A DNA stretch of 31,614 nucleotides from JBATTK01 sp049670505. Its GTDB lineage: Bacteria; Bacteroidota; Bacteroidia; Flavobacteriales; Flavobacteriaceae. Position numbers and translations under genes: made by a program. The stretch spans positions 1-31,614 of the forward strand of contig JBATTK010000109.1 of the NCBI GenBank assembly GCA_049670505.1. Reading direction: 5' to 3'. Below the pieces are notes generated by a model. The model saw only the letters and a program-made list of their open reading frames with translations. It was not told the origin of the DNA and made no database searches. This document shows, piece after piece, positions 22,935 through 30,400 of the stretch; the stretch's first letter is position 1; each line of letters starts with the position of its first letter.

Positions 22935-24641
22935 CTACAAATTTTCTAAGTTTCGTTCCACAATTCCATAAACAATTATATCAGGGTTAATCTCTTCAAT
23001 TAGTTTATCATTCAATTTAATACTTCTAACAAAGATAGTTTTATTAAAGTGAATTGGTAAAAATTGAAATAATTCATACGAGTAAGAATCTCCAAAGAAC
23101 ATGGCCGTTTTATTATTGATTGCATTGGGATTGTCAATAACAACCGACCGATTACCATATACATTTTCTCTTTGCCTTAAATTTCGTTTTATTGAATGTT
23201 TAAATTTAATGTAGGTGTCCTTAAAATATCCTTTTCTATTATCCACTCCCAGTAAATTTAACAAATCTCCCTTCCTGTAATCCCTATTAAATTCAAGTTC
23301 AAAATCTTCAATTTTTAAGGGTTTCGAAATATTATTGTTAGAGAGGGATAATTTTTCTATAATATTTTTATACGCATAATAAGCCCCAAGTGAATTCCAA
23401 TGACTATCATTTTTCAAATAAAGTGGATGATTCCCTTTATTTTTTGATATGACTTTTTCTTGTTCAATATTGTTGATATTATTCTTTTTCAAAAAGATGT
23501 AGGTCTGATCAACTCGCCTTTTTCCTTCTTTTTTTAACAATTTGAATCTTCTTGGCACCTTATCCCCGTAAATAGTATGCTTGTTAGGGTATATCGTAAC
23601 CAAAAAAGTTTTACCCCGGTCCGAGGACCATTCGTTGATTTCTTTAAGTTTAGTTCCAAAATTTCCGAGATTTGAATCTTTAAAAGGCCTTTTATTTAGA
23701 TAGGAATTCTGAATATCTTCCTCCCAGTAAAAAAGCCAGTTATCCTTACCAACAATAACTCGGTCCGATTTAGGAGAAGTTTTAAGCAGTTTAACCTTAA
23801 TAATAGAACTTAATGAAATCATTTTTTTTCTAAAACCAAAATTGTCATTGTAATAAGACTCAAATTCTTTCGGATAGGCTTCAATATTTTGCATATCCAA
23901 TTTTGGTTTTTTAGTTAACTCTCTTTTTTCTGTAATTATAGTATTGTCTTTATCAAAGATTTCATCTAAATGTGGTATAATCATGAGAAGAAAGAAACAA
24001 AAGATGAATGCACGATAAAATGAAGTTTGTATTTCTTTTTTGGTGTTTTTAAAAAGAATTGCAAACGAAAAACTTAAAGCTAAAAAGAAGGAGAGTATTG
24101 TATTTATAATGATACGACCATGATCGGGTTTCGCCTTTAAACCTTTGATTATATCAACTAAGTCCACAGAGTAAAAAAAAGGGTCGGACCTTATTCCGAT
24201 AACTTTTCTAATATACCCGGAATTACTTGCCTCTGCATATTTATTAGGTTTAAAATAATCTTCTAATTTATCTCTATTAATTGTTTTATTATTACCATTG
24301 AAAGACAGTATGACCTGATTTATGAGTACTGGCGAAGTATGATTGTTATTACCAAAATCGAATCTAAAATGGGATACATTTAGGGTATCTGGAATATCAT
24401 AATTCAACCATTGAGCTTTACGACTACCAAGCACTTTGGTTCTTTTTGATAAGCTTTCATTAAATTTTCCTGTTGGCTCTCTGTAAAACAACTGAAAAAC
24501 ATCTTCTTCGGCCGTTACAATTTCAAAAGACACTCTGAGAGGTTCAGCTTGATAGCTATTTAATATATAATTTCTATTTAATATGAAAAATATTGTAAAA
24601 AGAACTATAAAAAACACGGTATGTAAGATCCTATTTTTCAT
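22935..24641 (-). CDS. AlgJ/AlgX-like O-acetyltransferase with an N-terminal FYR/DFG domain
   Basis: 568 residues. N-terminal membrane anchor (8-22); FYR/DFG domain (~35-135: VFQLFYREPTGKF, FRFDFGNNN, INRDKLEDYF); two membrane helices (~177-197, 210-224); then the SGNH-like AlgX/AlgJ domain (~235-568). The catalytic domain begins with E-x-R (EKRELTKKPKL), YYNDNFGFR and GKDNWLFYWEED, and has the D-x-H pair in NDSHWN (Asp412, His414) and the candidate serine in FFGDSYSYE (Ser519). In AlgJ these residues carry acetyl groups to the polysaccharide in the periplasm. It directly abuts the MBOAT gene, its expected partner. The extra N-terminal domain is not part of standard AlgJ and matches the lipoprotein at 14872-15405. 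Confidence 0.85.
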   Translation of the reverse strand: MKNRILHTVFFIVLFTIFFILNRNYILNSYQAEPLRVSFEIVTAEEDVFQLFYREPTGKFNESLSKRTKVLGSRKAQWLNYDIPDTLNVSHFRFDFGNNNHTSPVLINQVILSFNGNNKTINRDKLEDYFKPNKYAEASNSGYIRKVIGIRSDPFFYSVDLVDIIKGLKAKPDHGRIIINTILSFFLALSFSFAILFKNTKKEIQTSFYRAFIFCFFLLMIIPHLDEIFDKDNTIITEKRELTKKPKLDMQNIEAYPKEFESYYNDNFGFRKKMISLSSIIKVKLLKTSPKSDRVIVGKDNWLFYWEEDIQNSYLNKRPFKDSNLGNFGTKLKEINEWSSDRGKTFLVTIYPNKHTIYGDKVPRRFKLLKKEGKRRVDQTYIFLKKNNINNIEQEKVISKNKGNHPLYLKNDSHWNSLGAYYAYKNIIEKLSLSNNNISKPLKIEDFELEFNRDYRKGDLLNLLGVDNRKGYFKDTYIKFKHSIKRNLRQRENVYGNRSVVIDNPNAINNKTAMFFGDSYSYELFQFLPIHFNKTIFVRSIKLNDKLIEEINPDIIVYGIVERNLENL

Positions 24642-26057
24642 TTAAAATCTGAAATAGATAAATGGATTATAATTACTTTCTGCCAATTCAAGAAGGCTTA
24701 AAAAAAACAGCAACAAATATATCGGATAAAGTATATATTTGAATTCCTGTGCTTTATTGAGTAAAGCCCATTTGGTTTTTAAATATGCTTTTATATTCGT
24801 TGAAAAAACAACGGCCATAATAAAAACAAACACAAAATAATTACTGATATACTGGTATACTATCTCGTTCTCTTCTTTCCCAAAGGCAAACATACCTTTA
24901 AGATATTGCCAGGCATCGCTCAGGGTTTCTGCCCTGAAAAACACCCAACCTATTAGGACAACTAAAGCCATATAAATATATCCCACAAAATTTGGTGCCT
25001 TATTCAGAAATTTACTTAATCCTATCCTTTCCCATATCAAAAAGGACCCATGAAACAGGCCCCAAAAAATAAAATTCCAGCTAGCGCCATGCCATAGCCC
25101 CGTTATGAAAAAAACAATTATCAAATTTGCATAAGTTCTTCCAATACCCTTTCTATTGCCTCCTAAAGGGATATAAAGATAATCTCTGAACCAGCTTGAG
25201 AGCGAAATGTGCCATCGTCTCCAGAACTCTTGAATGGATTTACTAATATAGGGATGGTCAAAATTCTCCAAAAAGTCAAAACCGAACATTTTTCCCAAAC
25301 CTATGGCCATATCAGAATATCCGGAAAAATCAAAATAAATCTGGAATGCATAACTAACTACCCCTATCCATAAGGACACAGAACCTACTTCTCCGCTATT
25401 ATTAAATACAAAATCGGCCATAAAGCCCATTTGATTTGCGATAATCACCTTCTTGAATAACCCAATGATAAACCTTATAACCCCTCTTTGAAATTGTAGA
25501 ATATCGAATTTTCTGTCAGCCTCAATTTGTTTGGAAACATCTACATATCGCACTATTGGTCCTGCAATTAATTGTGGAAACATTGATATATATAAGGCCA
25601 AGGAGACCAAACTTTTTTGAGAGTCGACCTTTTCATAATAAACATCGATTAGATAAGACATCCCCTGAAATGTGAAAAATGAAATGCCAATTGGTAATAT
25701 TATTTCATTCAAGCTTGAAAAGCTTAAAATTCCCATTTCATTGATATTGGTAATAATAAAGTTTGTGTACTTGAAATAACCAAGCATCAAGACATTCATC
25801 GCTACAAAAAAGAATAAGAAAATTCTGGATATTACGGGCCTGCCTTCCCGAGCCATAAGTTTTATTAAAATTCCTCCTAAATAGTTAATCGAAATTGAAA
25901 AGATCATCAGCATGACCAGTTTTTGCTCTCCCCAAGCATAAAAAAAAAGACTAGATATTGTAAGAAATATATTTCTCAATCTAGTATTGATCAAGTAATA
26001 GATAATAAGAACTAAGGGCAAAAAAATAAAAAGGAAAGTAATAGAACTAAATACCAT
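24642..26057 (-). CDS. MBOAT family O-acyltransferase (AlgI-like)
   Basis: A 471-residue polytopic membrane protein with about 11 helices. MVFSSITFLFIFLPLVLIIYY is a typical AlgI/DltB-like start. FFTFQGMSYLIDVYY, PQLIAGPIVRY, the FWRRWHISLSSWFRDYLYIPLGG block (His283) and GLWHGASWNFIFWGLFHG (His323, His336) are family hallmarks, His323 matching the essential His of MBOATs. It passes acetyl groups from cytosolic acetyl-CoA across the inner membrane to the AlgJ-like partner, whose ATG follows its stop without a gap. Starts six bases after rfbD. O-acetylation of the locus polymer is the natural role. Confidence 0.93.
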   Translation of the reverse strand: MVFSSITFLFIFLPLVLIIYYLINTRLRNIFLTISSLFFYAWGEQKLVMLMIFSISINYLGGILIKLMAREGRPVISRIFLFFFVAMNVLMLGYFKYTNFIITNINEMGILSFSSLNEIILPIGISFFTFQGMSYLIDVYYEKVDSQKSLVSLALYISMFPQLIAGPIVRYVDVSKQIEADRKFDILQFQRGVIRFIIGLFKKVIIANQMGFMADFVFNNSGEVGSVSLWIGVVSYAFQIYFDFSGYSDMAIGLGKMFGFDFLENFDHPYISKSIQEFWRRWHISLSSWFRDYLYIPLGGNRKGIGRTYANLIIVFFITGLWHGASWNFIFWGLFHGSFLIWERIGLSKFLNKAPNFVGYIYMALVVLIGWVFFRAETLSDAWQYLKGMFAFGKEENEIVYQYISNYFVFVFIMAVVFSTNIKAYLKTKWALLNKAQEFKYILYPIYLLLFFLSLLELAESNYNPFIYFRF

Positions 26058-26063
26058 AATGCC

Positions 26064-26921
26064 TTAATAGGTTTTCAATAGTGAAAAGCAATTGATTAAA
26101 CTATCACTCCATAATGGAATTGTAATTTTAAAGGTATTTATTGTTTTGGTTTTGCTAAGGTTGCTTCTTTTAGGTCTCTTGGCTTGGGTTGGGTAGGCCG
26201 CGGTACAAATAGAATTAACTTTGAGGTTCAATTCGGCAACCTCAAAGATTTTAACGGCGAAGTCATACCAACTTATTGTACCTTCATTGCTATAATGGTA
26301 CAAACCATATTCCTGTCTCTTATTCGTAATTAAAAACAAAATAAAAGCGGCTAAATCCGCGGCATAGGTTGGAGACCCCATTTGATCGTCTACTACATTT
26401 ATTTCTTCCATTTCATGTCCAAGGCGTAACATCGTTTTTAAGAAATTCTTGCCGTGTTCGGAATACACCCATGAGGTTCTTATAATAAAATAATTCTTCA
26501 GTATTTCCTGCACATAAAATTCTCCTTGAAGTTTTGACTTACCATATACATTTATAGGGTTGGGTATATCTTTTTCATTATATGGCCCTTTCTTTTCCCC
26601 ATCAAATACAAAATCCGTAGAAATATGAATTAATACACAATTATTTACATTGCATGCTTCCGTTAAAATTCTTACCGCTTCCGCATTAATCAAATACGCT
26701 TTATTCTTTTGAGATTCCGCAAGATCAACGGCCGTAAATGCTGCGCAATTTATGCAATAGTCAAAAGAATTTTCCTCAAAATAACTATTGACAGAATTTT
26801 CATCTGTGATGTCCAATTCAGGAATATCTGTAAACGAAAATATTAAATCGGAATGCTCCTGGGCCAGGCCCTGTATACATTTGCCCAACTGTCCACTTGC
26901 TCCAGTAACTAAGATGTTCAT
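26064..26921 (-). CDS. rfbD: dTDP-4-dehydrorhamnose reductase
   Basis: The last step to dTDP-L-rhamnose, NAD(P)H reduction of the 4-keto group. 285 residues, normal length. NILVTGASGQLGKCIQ (2-17) binds the cofactor; DITDENSV, NCAAFTAVDLAE, HISTDFVFDGEKKGPY, and VYGKSKLQGE with the Tyr-x-x-x-Lys pair are RmlD signatures, as is RTSWVYS. The first four bases overlap the rfbC stop (ATGA type), suggesting coupled translation. AT-rich like the genes to its left, while the family match is complete. Confidence 0.95.
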   Translation of the reverse strand: MNILVTGASGQLGKCIQGLAQEHSDLIFSFTDIPELDITDENSVNSYFEENSFDYCINCAAFTAVDLAESQKNKAYLINAEAVRILTEACNVNNCVLIHISTDFVFDGEKKGPYNEKDIPNPINVYGKSKLQGEFYVQEILKNYFIIRTSWVYSEHGKNFLKTMLRLGHEMEEINVVDDQMGSPTYAADLAAFILFLITNKRQEYGLYHYSNEGTISWYDFAVKIFEVAELNLKVNSICTAAYPTQAKRPKRSNLSKTKTINTFKITIPLWSDSLINCFSLLKTY

Positions 26922-27466
26922 GGTAATTGTGCGTTTTTTAATTTAGGGAGCATCCTATCTTTTTCAGAAATTTTCAGTTTTTCTTCAGGAATCAACCAAT
27001 CAATATTTAACTCATTATCATTATAAATAATTCCTGCTTCTGCTTCTTTGTTATAGTAATTGTCGCATTTATAGAAAAATTCCGCTGTATTACTCAAAAC
27101 CATAAAACCATGGGCAAACCCTTTAGGTATGAAAAGCTGCTTTTTATTTTCATCACTCAATTCTAAAGACACATGCTCTCCGAATGTAGGAGAGTCTTTT
27201 CTAAGGTCGACCGCGACATCCAAGACTATCCCTTTTAATACCCTTACCAATTTGGCCTGGGCATGTTCCCCCAGCTGATAATGCAAGGCTCTGATTACGC
27301 CACGGTGGGAAAAAGACTGGTTGTCCTGAACGAAATTAATTTTTTTGCCTATAGCTTCCTCAAACGACTTCTGGTTGAAGCTTTCAAAAAAATAACCCCT
27401 CTCGTCATTGTACAACTTTGGAGTCAATATAAAACACCCTTTCAGTTTGGTTTCTTTAATTACCAC
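26918..27466 (-). CDS. rfbC: dTDP-4-dehydrorhamnose 3,5-epimerase
   Basis: A cupin-fold epimerase of 182 residues that inverts C3 and C5 of dTDP-4-keto-6-deoxyglucose. DERGYFFESFNQKSF, FVQDNQSFSHRGVIRALHYQ (catalytic His62) and KLVRVLKGIVLDVAVDLR are strictly typical, followed by FIPKGFAHGFMVLS and FFYKCDNYYNKEAE. It shares one base with the rfbA stop and overlaps rfbD by four bases. Confidence 0.96.
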   Translation of the reverse strand: MVIKETKLKGCFILTPKLYNDERGYFFESFNQKSFEEAIGKKINFVQDNQSFSHRGVIRALHYQLGEHAQAKLVRVLKGIVLDVAVDLRKDSPTFGEHVSLELSDENKKQLFIPKGFAHGFMVLSNTAEFFYKCDNYYNKEAEAGIIYNDNELNIDWLIPEEKLKISEKDRMLPKLKNAQLP

Positions 27467-28332
27467 TAGTCATTATTTAGAATTCCAAGCAAATTTTTCC
27501 CATAACCACTTTTCATTAAAGGTTGAGCAAGATTCTCAAATTGTGCCTTATTTATATACCCCATCTCATAGGCAGCCGCTTCTATTGCTCCAATCTTTAG
27601 TCCTTGCCTTTCTTCTATGACCTCTACAAACTGAGAGGCCTGCATTAAGGATTGAAACGTTCCGGTGTCTAACCAAGCTGTTCCCCTGTCTAAAATGCTT
27701 ACATTGAGTTTTTGCTTTTGGAGGTATATTTTATTTACATCTGTGATTTCCAATTCGCCCCGTGCGCTTGGAGCAATGTTCTTGGCAATTTCCACTACTT
27801 CGTTGTCATAGAAATAAATCCCCGGAACCGCGTAGTTGGATTTAGGGTGCTGTGGTTTTTCTTCTATGCTTATTGCCTTGCCTTCATCATCAAATTCCAC
27901 TACTCCATAGCGTTCCGGGTCATGGACCCTATAGGCATAGATGATTCCGCCATCGGGGTCATTGTTTGCCTGTAGCAATTTGGCCAATCCAGAACCATAG
28001 AATATATTATCTCCTAAAATCAGGGCCACCTTATCCTTGCCAATAAATGGTTCCGCTATGATAAAGGCCTCGGCAAGTCCATTTGGTGCTTCCTGCACCG
28101 CATACGAAAAACTACAGCCGTATTTTTTCCCGTCGCCCAACAGGTCCTCAAAAAGACTTAAGTCCTTGGGAGTAGAAATAATCAATATCTCCCGAATACC
28201 CGCATACATGAGTGTTGACAGGGGATAATATATCATCGGCTTGTCATATATGGGCATGAGCTGTTTGCTAACACTTAACGTTAGTGGGTGTAGTCTTGTT
28301 CCAGAACCTCCTGCCAATACAATCCCTTTCAT
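27466..28332 (-). CDS. rfbA: Glucose-1-phosphate thymidylyltransferase
   Basis: The first step of dTDP-rhamnose synthesis: glucose-1-phosphate plus dTTP. 288 residues. MKGIVLAGGSGTRLHPLT is the nucleotide-binding loop; KQLMPIYDKPMIYYPLSTLM, ALILGDNIFYG, EEKPQHPKSNYAVPGIYFYD and RGTAWLDTGTFQSL are the expected blocks, and the length fits the tetrameric RmlA class. It is 12 bases after rfbB. Feedback control by dTDP-rhamnose is known for the family. Confidence 0.97.
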   Translation of the reverse strand: MKGIVLAGGSGTRLHPLTLSVSKQLMPIYDKPMIYYPLSTLMYAGIREILIISTPKDLSLFEDLLGDGKKYGCSFSYAVQEAPNGLAEAFIIAEPFIGKDKVALILGDNIFYGSGLAKLLQANNDPDGGIIYAYRVHDPERYGVVEFDDEGKAISIEEKPQHPKSNYAVPGIYFYDNEVVEIAKNIAPSARGELEITDVNKIYLQKQKLNVSILDRGTAWLDTGTFQSLMQASQFVEVIEERQGLKIGAIEAAAYEMGYINKAQFENLAQPLMKSGYGKNLLGILNND

Positions 28333-28344
28333 CCTTAATTTTTC

Positions 28345-29400
28345 TTAGTGATACTGTTCTTGATAATATTTTTGGTAAGCGCCAGAGGTAACGCGGGATA
28401 ACCATTCCTGGTTCTCAAGATACCAATCTATAGTCAGTTCTAGGCCTTCCTCAAACGTTACGGATGGTTTCCAGCCGAGTTCCTTATTTATTTTACTGGC
28501 ATCTATGGCATATCTTAAATCATGCCCTGGCCGATCTTTGACATAAGTTATCAGCTTCAACGAGGTACCTTTCTTTCTATTTAACTTTTGATCCATCAAC
28601 TTACAAAGGAGTTTAACCAAATCAATATTCCTCCATTCGTTAAAACCTCCGATGTTATAGGTTTCCTGGCTCTTTCCCTTATGAAATACAAGATCAATAG
28701 CAATTGCATGATCTTTCACAAACAACCAATCCCGGGTGTATTTGCCATCACCATAAACCGGTAAAGGCTTATTCTCAATGATGTTATTGATGAATAGGGG
28801 AATGAGTTTTTCAGGAAAATGATTGGGGCCATAATTGTTAGAGCAATTCGTTATCACAAATGGTAACCCATAAGTTTCCCCATATGCCCTAACAAAGTGG
28901 TCCGAACTTGCTTTTGAGGCAGAATAAGGCGAGTTTGGATCATATGGTGTATTTTCCGTAAATAAGCCATCCGCACCTAATGAACCATATACTTCATCTG
29001 TGCTAATATGATAGAAACGTTTGTTTTTCTTTTTATCTTTCCAAAGGTCCCGAGAGGCATTCAACAGATTTACTGTTCCTATGATATTAGTGCGTACAAA
29101 AGCCAAAGGGTCCGTTATAGAACGATCTACGTGGGATTCAGCGGCCAAATGCACCACGCCATCAAACTTATATCTTTTAAAGATTTCATATATGAATTTC
29201 TCATCCACGATATCCCCTTTAAGAAAAGTATAGTTTGAAAGACCCTCTATATCCCTAAGATTCTCAAGATTCCCAGCATAAGTAAGCAAGTCCAGATTAT
29301 AAATATGATAATCCGGATGGATCTTTACAAATCTACGGACTACATGTGATCCAATAAATCCAGCACCCCCTGTAATCAATATATTTTTGTTCCGTGTCAT
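28345..29400 (-). CDS. rfbB: dTDP-glucose 4,6-dehydratase
   Basis: Converts dTDP-glucose to dTDP-4-keto-6-deoxyglucose with bound NAD. 351 residues. ILITGGAGFIGSHVVRRF (8-25), HLAAESHVDRSI, STDEVYGSLG with Thr134-Asp135-Glu136, and YSASKASSD with Tyr159 and Lys163 form the classic RmlB set; NCSNNYGP and YGDGKYTRDWLFV complete it. Its ATG overlaps the stop of the Wzz-like gene by four bases. First of the four rhamnose genes in transcription order B-A-C-D. Confidence 0.97.
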   Translation of the reverse strand: MTRNKNILITGGAGFIGSHVVRRFVKIHPDYHIYNLDLLTYAGNLENLRDIEGLSNYTFLKGDIVDEKFIYEIFKRYKFDGVVHLAAESHVDRSITDPLAFVRTNIIGTVNLLNASRDLWKDKKKNKRFYHISTDEVYGSLGADGLFTENTPYDPNSPYSASKASSDHFVRAYGETYGLPFVITNCSNNYGPNHFPEKLIPLFINNIIENKPLPVYGDGKYTRDWLFVKDHAIAIDLVFHKGKSQETYNIGGFNEWRNIDLVKLLCKLMDQKLNRKKGTSLKLITYVKDRPGHDLRYAIDASKINKELGWKPSVTFEEGLELTIDWYLENQEWLSRVTSGAYQKYYQEQYH

Positions 29401-30398
29401 GCTTGCATTTCCGTGGCTTTTTTATTAAGATATTTAACAATGGAAACCAGAAAGAACAGGCCAATGAGTATGGAAGGCAAAAGTATAATGTGTTTGCCAA
29501 AGAATGATTTCTGAACTTGTTGTGGCCTTCCGAAATTTATAACACTAATGGCCTCTTTTTGTTCCTGTAGTTCCAACTTTTTTATCTCGATATCCCTAAT
29601 CAAATTGTTTTTATAGGTAAAAAGACCGGTAATATCAATCTGTTCCTGATTGTCTAATACAATGCGGTCGTTACCTATCTTTGCATCTTCTTGGGCCATC
29701 TTTTTGGAGTAATTGGCGATAATGCCATCTACCTGTTGCAACAGTACCTTATTCTCTGCTATACGGCTTACGGCATTTGCCCTGTATACTTCAACAAGTT
29801 CGTCAAAATATGCATTGTCGTTGATATAGGCCATTATCTTTCTGGCAAACTCTTGCCCTTTATTTGCGTCTTTATAGTAAATTGTAATACGATGGTTCAA
29901 GGAGCTTTTATTGAGCAATTCCGCACGTACAATGTCCTGTATTCCAATGGTATTTCCAAAACTTTGCAATAGTTCTAGGTATTCTATTTCATCCTGGGAA
30001 CCTTTGGATCCATCGTTTGCAGGGGCAATGGCAATTTCAAAACCTTTAAAATTTTCAATTTCTATTCCCAAATCCTTAAAGAACGCTGTATTTTTTGACT
30101 TTATATTAGCTTGGATTTCATCCACCGCATCGTATAAATAGTTTTTACTCTCCATGTTGGGCTTTACAATCACTTCAGTCTTTAGCTTTTTGGTCACGAT
30201 TTGATTCAAACCATAGCCAACTGCAATCCCTATAACACCAAGACCCAATAGTATTAGGGCGTTCTTCTTAAAATAAACAAAAACGCCTAAAAAAGCCCTA
30301 AAAAGGCTTTTAAACCCCTTGCCTATAATTTGGAACAACTGCCCCAAATCTATTTCATCCGATGACGATGAATTATTTGTTGGTTGCTTTTCTGCCAT
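29397..30398 (-). CDS. Wzz-like chain-length regulator (polysaccharide co-polymerase)
   Basis: 333 residues with the Wzz layout: cytosolic Ser/Asp-rich N terminus with the DEIDLGQLFQIIGKGF motif, TM1 (~48-67, ALILLGLGVIGIAVGYG), a long periplasmic part with coiled-coil-prone helices (~195-290), and TM2 (~305-325, ILLPSILIGLFFLVSIV). There is no C-terminal tyrosine-kinase domain, so it is not a Wzc. The Pro-rich stretch usual before Wzz TM2 is minimal (FGRPQQ). It would set the chain length made by a Wzy in the same locus. It is two bases after the edge gene and overlaps rfbB by four. Confidence 0.8.
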   Translation of the reverse strand: MAEKQPTNNSSSSDEIDLGQLFQIIGKGFKSLFRAFLGVFVYFKKNALILLGLGVIGIAVGYGLNQIVTKKLKTEVIVKPNMESKNYLYDAVDEIQANIKSKNTAFFKDLGIEIENFKGFEIAIAPANDGSKGSQDEIEYLELLQSFGNTIGIQDIVRAELLNKSSLNHRITIYYKDANKGQEFARKIMAYINDNAYFDELVEVYRANAVSRIAENKVLLQQVDGIIANYSKKMAQEDAKIGNDRIVLDNQEQIDITGLFTYKNNLIRDIEIKKLELQEQKEAISVINFGRPQQVQKSFFGKHIILLPSILIGLFFLVSIVKYLNKKATEMQA

Positions 30399-30400
30399 AA

